Below, piece by piece: positions 1 to 12,700 of a stretch of 64,000 bases of DNA. The DNA lies in the NCBI GenBank assembly GCA_028015205.1, contig JAPWFG010000024.1, positions 2,790,001-2,854,000 of the forward strand, in the 5' to 3' direction. The translations under genes were made by a program, and so were the position numbers. Positions within the stretch are counted from its first letter, which is position 1. Each line of letters opens with the position of its first letter. Origin of the DNA: Mytilisepta virgata (lineage: Eukaryota; Mollusca; Bivalvia; Mytilida; Mytilidae). Under the pieces are notes generated by a model that ran no database searches, was not told where the DNA came from, and worked only from the letters and a program-made list of their open reading frames with translations.

Positions 1-314
1 GAAGACAAAACTTTATGACAAACGTGATGACTTCAGCTTTCCTATTGTTAACTTCCCTTCTTGAGTAGCAATATACCAGCATCGCCTGCATATGGCGTCT
101 ACGTTTCTCAGCTTATCACATTTTCAAGGGGATGCGTGAGTTACAGTGACTTTTGACATAGAGGATTACTGCTGTCACAAAAGCTTCTTAACCGGGGTTT
201 GATCAGGAATAAGTTGATGTCATCACTTAGGAAATTTTACGTTCGTCATAACGAATTGATTGACCGTTACAGTGTTCCAATATCTAAGATGATGTTGGAC
301 CTGTTCCCACTGTC
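1..314 (+). pseudogene. Reverse-transcriptase C-terminal relic (retroelement fragment)
   Basis: Reading frame 2 from base 2 gives a run containing LYDKRDDFSFPIVNFP, then hits a stop. One frame shift later it continues with SNIPASPAYGVYVSQLI and, past an in-frame TGA, with a segment around RKFYVRHNELIDRY. I recognise this string as the C-terminal end of reverse-transcriptase ORFs that are very common in bivalve and other marine invertebrate genomes. The stop codons and the frameshift show it is dead. It is cut by the window start, so the catalytic domain, if present, lies outside. The retroelement class (non-LTR or Penelope-like) cannot be decided from this piece. It lies just upstream of the first visible EGF exon and probably sits in an intron of that gene. 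Confidence 0.75.
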
Positions 315-639
315 TTGACATTTCATGTGCCTCCACCGATTTGTGACTTGAACCGGATTGAATTTGTTGAACTTCTCGACGGGTGCCGTATACGGATCAC
401 GAACTGCTTACCCTTCCGGATTACCTGGGTTCACTCCTGGTTTTTATAGGAGTTGTGTTGTTCATTGTTTTTTTTAGTTTTCAGTGTTTATTTGTTGTGC
501 TTGTGGTTGTTCATTTGTCGTCCCGGGTTTGTCTGTCCAATGGATACGTTTTTTCATTTGTCCTCTTTTTTAGACTTTCTCTGCCGCCATTATCTATTAC
601 TTACTACTTTCATGGTACATGTATCTGATTTTGTTTTAG
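315..639 (+). repeat. Probable 3' tail of the retroelement relic, running up to the first EGF exon
   Basis: The stretch from the stop near 314 continues as T/G-rich sequence (for example around 405-470 and 480-560) of a style I associate with the 3' untranslated tail of the same bivalve retroelement. The overlapping open frames at 383-628 and 453-872 are low-complexity V/F/L/C-rich translations of this T-rich tail and are not supported as genes. The last 30 bases are pyrimidine-rich and end in the acceptor TTTTAG at 634-639. Confidence 0.45.
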
Positions 640-753
640 TTTCAAATTATTGTGATAACATATCCTGCCAGAATGGAGGAACATGCGGCGTTGTTAATGG
701 TACTTCAACGGAGTGTTTCTGCAAGGGAGATTACTCTGGGGTATTTTGTGAAA
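640..753 (+). CDS. EGF exon A0 (unit 0)
   Basis: Acceptor TTTTAG ends at 639 and donor GTAAG starts at 754. The exon is 114 nt, one codon longer than all others because S-N-Y-C replaces S-P-C at the start. It has the six EGF cysteines, with C-F-C where the array has C-C-C, and an N-G-T sequon. It is the most diverged A copy on the left edge, as expected for an array edge outside homogenisation. Confidence 0.9.
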
Positions 754-3700
754 GTAAGTGGTTCCTTTTGCTCACTTATATATTTCTCAATAGAAGAGAT
801 CAAACAAAACTTACATTTTTTATTTTTTTCTATCAAAATTTCATTTATATAAGTTTAGTTGGTTTCATATAAAATATTTGTAGACTTAGTTATCTATTTC
901 AGTGATTATTCTTAATTTTTTTTTTCAAAGTTTCTCCTTGTACTACAAATCCTTGTGAGAACAGTGGAACGTGCACTGTTGACAGCAGTGGAGAGACAGT
1001 TTGCTCATGTTTAGGAGACTGGCTTGGACAGCATTGCACAAGTAATAAACATTTGTGTAGTTAAAAAAAATATTTTACAAGAATCTGTACGAGCAGATGG
1101 ATTTCATATGTACGTTGAGATATTAAATACATCACATTACGAGTTATTCTTTGTTTTGCTGAAGAAAAATTCATATTTAATGTAATAAATTTATTACATT
1201 TCATACAATATTCAGAGAGTAATTTCGTTGATATGTACAAACCATGATTGGATTTCATTGACGGTCTTTGAAATGATTCTACAGTCACAAACTTCGAAAA
1301 CAGTCAATGATGGCTGGAATAACAGCATGATTGTGGCATTTTGCACTGGTCTCTTCAGTAAATCCCCCTAATAAGTGACATAATTTACTACATCTGTTAA
1401 CATGGTCGACGTCCTAATATTAGCTAAACTTGATGCATAATAGTTCAACTCAAGGCTATACACTAATAAGCTTGCATCTTTCTTTGAACATTGCTATATA
1501 TATTGTTTCAATTTTTTAAACTTAATATGTACATGTACACATACACATACTTTTGTTTGCATTACTGTACAGAATAACTGTCTCTTCGCATGCAACTATT
1601 TGAAAAAAGAAAACAGAGCTATAATAGTTAGGTGATGTTTGGAATTTATTTTGGAATAATCACTCATTTGATATGAATTTACAGATTGCTGTCAAAAATA
1701 GTCTTTGTAATAAGTACTATTTTATATTTTAAGTTTCACCTTGTAATACCAACCCATGTGAGAATGATGGCACATGTACTGTTGATGACACTGGAATTGC
1801 CATATGTAGCTGTGAAGGCGGCTGGACTGGAGACACATGTACAGGTATGATACAATTTTCTTGCTTTTGATTAACCATTAATTTACGTATCTTTAGAAGC
1901 GTTGGAGGATCTAATATTTATTTATATAAATGACTATTTTTACTAAAAGTTATATGAAACATTGGATGAATATTGACAAAAGAAAACCTCGAATCTGAAT
2001 ACAAAGTTATGAAATTAAAATTACTACATATGCATTAAACTGAACATCTTTGGAATGAAAAAAATATCATAATAGCAAATATGCACTTCTATCACTTCTG
2101 AAGTACCGAGGTAGGTTTGAACGAATTGTCCTCAATCAAGATAATTGAGTTATACGGAAAATAATACGTAATTTAAAAATCAATTCTTACAATAATGTAA
2201 CGCCAATAGGTTTTTTTCTAATTTCGAATTTTCTCACATTTAATTACTTTTTCCTAATATGAGAATACATTTTAAAAACCTTTTTGATTTTGCTTTTTAT
2301 GTGTTTAAAAACAAAATATTGCAAAAGCATACGAATCATTATGAATTATTGCCTAAGCAATTCTAGTTCTGTAATATATTTCTTTTGATGTTCAAATTTG
2401 GTATAGATAGTTTTTTGGTTAATTTATATCCTATTATAATGCTTTATCCTATCCTGTTTGAAGATTAGTGTATTAGTAGATAAATTCTAATTTGATATTT
2501 TTCGCATTTGCAATTAAGGTAAGGTTTGCGCTCTCCCTGGATTTTTATCATTAAAATATTATGGTAAAGTGACATATTTATTTATTCATTGGGGGAACCT
2601 CTCTTATTTCGTGGCATTTTTAAGAAAATCGCCCGTCCAGTTTTTTTGTAAGAACAGCTTAAAATCTCGATTTTTGGTAGTTTTGCCACAATGTATTTTA
2701 TTTTACTGTTTTCAAGGAATAATTTATGTAGGTATCAAAACTATTAAATTTTTTAATGAAAATTGTAAAAATGATTATGTTCTATATATTATTTATAAAA
2801 TTTGCTTGAAAAGTTTGGAGAAAATTACAAAAACACAACATTTTAACATTTCCTTGGAAAAATAGAGACGTTTCCATTGCAACAAAAAGGTGAAAATGTC
2901 ATGTTTCTGGGTCCCACGACTTTATGAAAAATTGAGAACTCATAGATTTAAATATTTCCATTATAATAAAACAATAAAATTGATATGTCCCCTACCTCGT
3001 TTCCATGGAAACGGGTGCTTTATTAACCCCTGTTAAACACATATATAAAGTATTTTTCACGTTTTGAAAGAAAATCAATCACTGAAAGCCGTTTTCAGGG
3101 CATAATGTTTGTCCCCCGTAATGCGGGGACATAGAAAGGCCGGATGTCTGCCCGTCTGTCCGTTAGCCCCCATTGTGAGGGCTCTCACGCCTACAATTAT
3201 CTGCCGATTTTGATGAAATTCATATGGAAGACTTGTTTTGATAGTATCTAGATCAAGTTTAAATTCGAGTGCAGTAACAAAGTTCTACGCATATATTGTG
3301 TTGGATCTATCTAACTTGCATCGTGGCGCAATGTATCATGATTCAGCTAAAAGACCTGCCTCATTGCATGGCATGTGGTTTTATTTGTTTTTGTTTTTTT
3401 TTTATGAAAAATACTGCATAGTTTCCCTTTTTATATTACAAATAGATTAAGAAAACACACCAAAATATGAATGTAATCGGTTCTGACCTGCATGAACTAA
3501 CCCTTCCCTCAGCTAACCATATCCCTACCCAATCATTGCTCTACAGTACAAGAGTGTGCACTAAAGTAGATAAAGACCAGAAAATCCATGGTAATTTTAT
3601 TGAACTAATGAAGTCAAAATACACATAGCTATTCAAAATCTCTTGCTGAACTGTTGGAAGTTAGATTTTCAATTCGTGGATAGATCAGGCTTGATGACCT

Positions 3701-6700
3701 CCATAACTGGCATAAGTTCGTTGCTTGAATCCTGTAGCAAGTTGCGACTGTAATAATGATTTGTCCACTGTGTCCTCATAATTTCTGGGCATGTTAAAGA
3801 TGATCCGTTACTGAAATACCTAATAATTCAAAGCATCAGCAATGATGAAGTCGTCCATAAACATGAAACTTTGTCGTTTGGATAAAATCCTCCAAAATCA
3901 ACGACGTTGATCAATATTCAACACATACACGCTTCGACAGTTGCGTGGACGTTTGATTGTTCAAAAAACAATTGCTTAAATTGACATTGATATAGTTCCC
4001 GAATGCATTCTAAACAACAGAGAAAAGTTTTGATTTTCAATCGTTAATCATTTGATTCGATTCATTGGTACGAACTGTTGCTCAGACGATAATTTTACGC
4101 AACGCGCTTTTTAAACGGATTAAACGCTCAAGCGATCAGAACTTTATGGAACTTTTTGAGTTATCTCCCTGTGACCGCAAACCTTACCTTAACACCAGAT
4201 TACTGTAATATGAAAAATGTTTATTCAAAATCTGCGACTTGAAAAACAAACAATGCTGTTTGGAGTATAGACACATGTGCAGGTATGTAGATACGACTTT
4301 ATTAGAGTCGAATGTTAAACAAGGCATCAACTACTTATCTGAACGCATATTTGTGGTAGATGGACATGTCGATTTAACACTCCGACTTCTACCACTTGAA
4401 TATCCAACTCTACCTTCCATATATTATAACTGGATTTGAATTCTGTCTTATTTCAGTTTCACCATGCGATAGTGTAACATGTCAGAACGGCGGAACTTGT
4501 GGAGTTGTCAATGGCACGTCAGCAGAGTGTTATTGTAAGGGAGACTTCTCCGGAGAGTTTTGTGAAAGTAAGTTGCACGCTGAAACTAATAGTATATTCT
4601 ACCTATACTTAATATAGTTTCTCATACAGGGAACGTTACTATTGAAATGAAATTTCTGTATTTTTAGAAAACACTTTGATGTGATTATATATACATTCCG
4701 TTTCAAAATTAATACAGTTAAACAATATCATATTGAAGTCGTTGTGTAAGAAGATATATTTCCCTATGGTCCAACACTTTTTCAGACTGAATTTTGTATT
4801 TTGATGAAAATTATTGAATGAATTTCTCCAATGTATTTTTCAGTCTCACCTTGTTCTCCAAATCCTTGTCAGAACAGTGGAACATGTAGTGCTGATGTTG
4901 ACGGAAAAGCTCAGTGCACATGCTTAGGCGACTGGTTAGGACAGGATTGTAACAGTAAGATATTTCGTAGATTAATGCGATAAAGACGAAAAAAGCAAGG
5001 TTAACTCAACTTTAAGTCACAAATATTCTTGTGAAACGTTTTTAAAGCATACACTATATATATAAATAACAACGATTTCAGTTTGGTGAACATAACCTTT
5101 GGTTCAATTTGTTAAAGCATATCTAAACATTCTAAAGTGATTGGGAGGAAAACAAATCCACAATTGATTAGATGAACAGTATTTTATATGCACTTTCTTG
5201 TCTTTTAAGTTTCACCTTGTGTAATTAATCCATGTGAGAATGGTGGCACCTGCATTGTTGATGCTTCTGGAATTGCCACATGTAGCTGTGCAAGCGACTG
5301 GAGTGGAGACACATGTGCAGGTATGTAGATACGACTTTATTAGAGTTTAATCTTCAACAAGGCATCAACTACTAATCTTAACGCATAGAATTAATATTTT
5401 GACTGTTGAAATATTATTTCTGTATTTATGTAGATGGACATGTCGATTTAACACTGACAACAATATTACCTTTATCTTTCGAAGATCCTACTGTAACTTC
5501 CATGTATATTATAATTGAATTTGGATTCTGTCCTATTTCAGTTTCACCATGCGAAAGTGTAACATGTCAGAACGGCGGAACATGTGGAGTTGTCAATGGC
5601 ACGTCAGCAGAGTGTTATTGTAAGGGAGACTTCTCCGGAGAGTTTTGTGAAAGTAAGTTGCACGCTGAAATTTATAGTATATTCTACCTATACATAATAT
5701 AGTTTCTCATCAGGCAATGTTACTATTGAAATGAAATTTCTGTATTTTTAGAAAACACTTTGATGTGATTATATATACATTTCGTTTCAAAATTAATTCA
5801 GTAAAACAATATCATATTGAAGTCGTTGTGTCGGAAGATATATTTCCCTCTAGTCCAACACTTTTCAGACTGAATTCTGTATTTTGATGAAACTTATTGA
5901 ATGAATTTCTCCAATGTATTTTTCAGTCTCACCTTGTTCTCCAAATCCTTGTCAGAACAGTGGAACATGTAGTGTTGATGTTGACGGAAAAGCTCAGTGC
6001 ACGTGCTTAAGCGACTGGTTAGGACAGGATTGTAACAGTAAGAGATTTATTAAATAAATATGATTAAAACAAAAAAGCAAAGTTAACTCAACTTTAAGCC
6101 ACCAATATTCTGCTGAAACGTTTTTGAAGGACGCACTAGGTATATGAATTCAGACGATTTAAGTTTGGTGAAAATAACCTTTGGTCCAATTTGTTTAATG
6201 ATATCTTAACATGTTAAAGTAACTGGATGGAATACAATTCCACATTTGATTAGATGAATAGTATTTTATATACACTGTCTTGTCTTTTAAGTTTCACCTT
6301 GTGTAATTAATCCATGTGAGAATGGTGGCACCTGCATTGTTGATGCTTCTGGAATTGCCACATGTAGCTGTGCAAGCGACTGGAGTGGAGACACATGTGC
6401 AGGTATGTAGATACGACTTTATTAGAGTTGAATCTTAAACAAGGTATCAACTACTAATCTGAACGCATGGAATCAATATTCTGAGTGTTGAAATGTTATT
6501 TCTGTATTTTATGTAGATGGACATGTCAATTTAACACTGAGAACAATCTGACCTTTACCACTCGAAGATTCTTCTCTACCTTCCATATATTACAATTGAG
6601 TTGGAATTTTTTCTTATTACAGTTTCACCATGCGATAGTCTAACATGTCAAAACGACGGAACATGTGGAGTTGTCAATGGCACTTCAGCAGAGTGTTATT

Positions 6701-9700
6701 GTAAGGGAGACTTCTCCGGAGAATTTTGTGAAAGTAAGTTGCACGCTGACACTTATATATATTCTACCTATACTTAATATAGTTTCTCATACAGGGAACG
6801 TTACTATTGAAATGAAATTTTTGTATTTTCAGAAAACATTTTGATCTGATTTTATATACGTTTCGTTTCAAAATTAATTCAATAAAACAATATCATATTG
6901 AAGTCGTTGTGCAAGAAGGTATATTTCCATTTGGTCCAACACTTTTCTGACTGAATTCTGTATTTTGATGAAAATCATTGAATGAATTTGTCCATTGTGT
7001 TTTTCAGTCTCACCTTGTTCTCCAAATCCTTGTCAGAACAGTGGAACATGTAGTGTTGATGTTGATGGAAAAGCTCAGTGCACGTGCTTAGGCGAGTGGT
7101 TAGGACAGGATTGTAACAGTAAGATATTTCGTAAATTAAAGTGTTAAAGACGAAAAAAGCAAGGTTAACTCAACTTTAAGTCTCAAATATTCTGGTGCAA
7201 CGTTTTTGAAGCATACACTAGATATATAAATAACAACGATTTCAGTTTGGTGAACATAACCTTTGGTTAAATTTGTTAAAGCATATCTAATCATGCTAAA
7301 GTGATTAGGATGAATACAATTCCACAATTGATTGGATGAACAGTATTTTATATGCACTTTCTTGTCTTTTAAGTTTCACCTTGTGTAATTAATCCATGTG
7401 AGAATGGTGGCACCTGCATTGTTGATGCTTCTGGAATTGCCACATGTAGCTGTGCAAGCGACTGGAGTGGAGACACATGTGTAGGTATGTAGATACGACT
7501 TTATTAGAGTTGAATCTTAAACAGGGCATCAACAACTAATCTTAATTCATAGAATTAATATTTTGACTATTGAAACGTTATTTCTGTATTTATGTAGATG
7601 GACATGTCGATTTAACATTGACAAAAATCTTACTTTTACCATTCGAAGATCCTACTCTAACTTCCATGAATTATAAATGAATTTGAATTCTGTCTTATTT
7701 CAGTTTCACCATGCGATAGTGTAACATGTCAGAACGACGGAACATGTGGAGTTGTCAATGGCACGTCAGCGGAGTGTTGTTGTAAGGGAGACTTCTCCGG
7801 AGAATTTTGTGAAAGTAAGTTGCACGCTGACACTTATAGTATATTCTACCTATTATTAATATAGTTTCTCATACAGGGAACGTTACTATTGAAATGAAAT
7901 TTCTGTATTTTTAGAAAACCCTTTGATGTGATTATATATACATTTCGTTTCAAAATTAATTCAGAAAACAATATCATATTGAAGTCGTTGTATCGGAAGA
8001 TATATTTCCCTTTGATCCAACACTTTTCAGACTGAATTCTGTATTTTGATGAAAATCATTGAATGAATTTGTCCATTGTGTTTTTCAGTCTCACCTTGTT
8101 CTCCAAATCCTTGTCAGAACAGTGGAACATGTAGTGTTGATGTTGATGGAAAAGCTCAGTGCACGTGCTTAGGCGAGTGGTTAGGACAGGATTGTAACAG
8201 TAAGATATTTCGTAAATTAATGTGTTAAAGACGAAAAAAGCAAGGTTAACTCAACTTTAAGTCTCAAATATTCTGGTGAAACGTTTTTGAAGCATACACT
8301 AGATATATAAATAACAACGATTTCAGTTTGGTGAACATAACCTTTGGTTAAATTTGTTAAAGCATATCTAATCATGCTAAAGTGATTAGGAGGAATACAA
8401 TTCCACAATTGATTAGATGAACAGTATTTTATATGCACTTTCTTGTCTTTTAAGTTTCACCTTGTGTAATTAATCCATGTGAGAATGGTGGCACCTGCAT
8501 TGTTGATGCTTCTGGAATTGCCACATGTAGCTGTGCAAGCGACTGGAGTGGAAACACATGTGCAGGTATGTAGATACGACTTTATTAGAGTTGAATCTTA
8601 AAAAGGGCATCAACAACTAATCTTAATGCATAGAATTAATATTTTGACTGTTGAAACGTTATTTCTGTATTTATGTAGATGGACATGTCGATTTAACATT
8701 GACAAAAATCTTACTTTTACCATTCGAAGATCCTACTGTAACTTCCATGAATTATTATTGAATTTGAATTCTGTCTTATTTCAGTTTCACCATGCGATAG
8801 TGTAACATGTCAGAACGACGGAACATGTGGAGTTGTCAATGGCACGTCAGCGGAGTGTTGTTGTAAGGGAGACTTCTCTGGAGAATTTTGTGAAAGTAAG
8901 TTGCACGCTGACACTTATATATATTCTACCTATACTTAATATAGTTTCTCATACAGGGAACGTTACTATTGAAATGAAATTTCTGTATTTTTAGAAAACC
9001 CTTTGATGTGATTATATATACATTTCGTTTCAAAATTAATTCAGAAAACAATATCATATTGAAGTCGTTGTATCGGAAGATATATTTCCCTTTGATCCAA
9101 CACTTTTCAGACTGAATTCTGTATTTTGATGAAAAATCATTGAATGAATTTGTCCATTGTGTTTTTCAGTCTCACCTTGTTCTCCAAATCCTTGTCAGAA
9201 CAGTGGAACATGTAGTGTTGATGTTGATGGAAAAGCTCAGTGCACGTGCTTAGGCGACTGGTTAGGACAGGATTGTAACAGTAAGATATTTCGTAAATTA
9301 ATGTGTTAAAGACGAAAAAAGCAAGGTTAACTCAACTTTAAGTCTCAAATATTCTGGTGAAACGTTTTTGAAGCATACACTAGATATATAAATAACAACG
9401 ATTTCAGTTTGGTGAACATAACCTATGGTTAAATTTGTTAAAGCATATCTAATCATGCTAAAGTGATTGGGAGGAATACAATTCCACAATTGATTGGATG
9501 AACAGTATTTTATATGCACTTTCTTGTCTTTTAAGTTTCACCTTGTGTAACTAATCCATGTGAGAATGGTGGCACCTGCATTGTTGATGCTTCTGGAATT
9601 GCCACATGTAGCTGTGCAAGCGACTGGAGTGGAGACGCATGTGCAGGTATGAAGATACGACTTTATTAGAGTTGAATCTTAAACAGGGCATCAACAACTA

Positions 9701-12700
9701 ATCTTAATGCATAGAATTAATATTTGGACTGTTGAAACGTTATTTCTGTATTTATGTAGATGGACATGTCGATTTAACATTGACAAAAATCTTACTTTTA
9801 CCATTCGAAGATCCTACTGTAACTTCCATGAATTATTATTGAATTTGAATTCTGTCTTATTTCAGTTTCACCATGCGATAGTGTAACATGTCAGAACGAC
9901 GGAACATGTGGAGTTGTCAATGGCACGTCAGCGGAGTGTTGTTGTAAGGGAGACTTCTCCGGAGAATTTTGTGAAAGTAAGTTGCACGCTGACACTTATA
10001 TATATTCTACCTATACTTAATATAGTTTCTCATACAGGGAACGTTACTATTGAAATGAAATTTCTGTATTTTTAGAAAACCCTTTGATGTGATTATATAT
10101 ACATTTTGTTTCAAAATTAATTCAGAAAACAATATCATATTGAAGTCGTTGTGTCGGAAGATATATTTCCCTTTGATCCAACACTTTTCAGACTGAATTC
10201 TGTATTTTGATGAAAATCATTGAATGAATTTGTCCATTGTGTTTTTCAGTCTCACCTTGTTCTCCAATTCCTTGTCAGAACAGTGGAACATGTAGTGTTG
10301 ATGTTGATGGAAAAGCTCAGTGCACGTGCTTAGGCGACTGGTTAGGACAGGATTGTAACAGTAAGATATTTCGTAAATTAATGTGTTAAAGACGAAAAAA
10401 GCAAGGTTAACTCAACTTTAAGTCTCAAATATTCTGGTGAAATGTTTTTGAAGCATACACTAGATATATAAATAACAACGATTTCAGTTTGGTGAACATA
10501 ACCGTTGGTTAAATTTGTTAAAGCATATCTAATCATGCTAAAGTGATTGGGAGGAATACAATTCCACAATTGATTGGATGAACAGTATTTTATATGCACT
10601 TTCTTGTCTTTTAAGTTTCACCTTGTGTAATTAATCCATGTGAGAATGGTGGCACCTGCATTGTTGATGCTTCTGGAATTGCCACATGTAGCTGTGCAAG
10701 CGACTGGAGTGGAGACACATGTGCAGGTATGTAGATACGACTTTATTAGAGTTGAATCTTAAACAGGGCATCAACAACTAATCTTAATTCATAGAATTAA
10801 TATTTTGACTGTTGAAACGTTATTTCTGTATTTATGTAGATGGACATGTCGATTTAACATTGACAAAAATCTTACTTTTACCATTCGAAGATCCTACTCT
10901 AACTTCCATGAATTATAAATGAATTTGAATTCTGTCTTATTTCAGTTTCACCATGCGATAGTGTAACATGTCAGAACGACGGAACATGTGGAGTTGTCAA
11001 TGGCACGTCGGCGGAGTGTTGTTGTAAGGGAGACTTCTCCGGAGAATTTTGTGAAAGTAAGTTGCACGCTGACACTTATAGTATATTCTACCTATTATTA
11101 ATATAGTTTCTCATACAGGGAACGTTACTATTGAAATGAAATTTCTGTATTTTTAGAAAACCCTTTGATGTGATTATATATACATTTCGTTTCAAAATTA
11201 ATTCAGAAAACAATATCATATGGAAGTCGTTGTATCGGAAGATATATTTCCCTTTGATCGAACACTTTTCAGACTGAATTCTGTATTTTGATGAAAATCA
11301 TTGAATGAATTTGTCCATTGTGTTTTTCAGTCTCACCTTGTTCTCCAAATCCTTGTCAGAACAGTGGAACATGTAGTGTTGATGTTGATGGAAAAGCTCA
11401 GTGCACGTGCTTAGGCGACTGGTTAGGACAGGATTGTAACAGTAAGATATTTCGTAAATTAATGTGTTAAAGACGAAAAAAGCAAGGTTAACTCAACTTT
11501 AAGTCTCAAATATTCTGGTGAAACGTTTTTGAAGCATACACTAGATATATAAATAACAACGATTTCAGTTTGGTGAACATAACCTTTGGTTAAATTTGTT
11601 AAAGCATATCTAATCATGCTAAAGTGATTAGGAGGAATACAATTCCACAATTGATTAGATGAACAGTATTTTATATGCACTTTCTTGTCTTTTAAGTTTC
11701 ACCTTGTGTAATTAATCCATGTGAGAATGGTGGCACCTGCATTGTTGATGCTTCTGGAATTGCCACATGTAGCTGTGCAAGCGACTGGAGTGGAGACACA
11801 TGTGCAGGTATGTAGATACGACTTTATTAGAGTTGAATCTTAAAAAAGGCATCAACAACTAATCTTAATGCATAGAATTAATATTTTGACTGTTGAAACG
11901 TTATTTCTGTATTTATGTAGATGGACATGTCGATTTAACATTGACAAAAATCTTACTTTTACCATTCGAAGATCCTACTGTAACTTCCATGAATTATTAT
12001 TGAATTTGAATTCTGTCTTATTTCAGTTTCACCATGCGATAGTGTAACATGTCAGAACGACGGAACATGTGGAGTTGTCAATGGCACGTCAGCGGAGTGT
12101 TGTTGTAAGGGAGACTTCTCCGGAGAATTTTGTGAAAGTAAGTTGCACGCTGACACTTATATATATTCTACCTATACTTAATATAGTTTCTCATACAGGG
12201 AACGTTACTATTGAAATGAAATTTCTGTATTTTTAGAAAACCCTTTCATGTGATTATATATCCATTTCGTTTCAAAATTAATTCAGAAAACAATATCATA
12301 TTGAAGTCGTTGTATCGGAAGATATATTTCCCTTTGATCCAACACTTTTCAGACTGAATTCTGTATTTTGATGAAAATCATTGAATAAATTTGTCCATTG
12401 TGTTTTTCAGTCTCACCTTGTTCTCCAAATCCTTGTCAGAACAGTGGAACATGTAGTGTTGATGTTGATGGAAAAGCTCAGTGCACGTGCTTAGGCGACT
12501 GGTTAGGAAAGGATTGTAACAGTAAGATATCTCGTAAATTAAAGTGTTAAAGACGAAAAAAGCAAGGTTAACTCAACTTTAAGTCTCAAATATTCTGGTG
12601 AAACGTTTTTGAAGCATACACTAAATATATAAATAACAACGATTTCAGTTTGGTGAACATAACCGTTTGTTAAATTTGTTAAAGCATATCTAATCATGCT

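Noticed and set aside
2569..3450. Open frames inside the TTAA-flanked element as transposase
   Set aside because: They are short, AT-biased and without any transposase motif. The element is better called non-autonomous.
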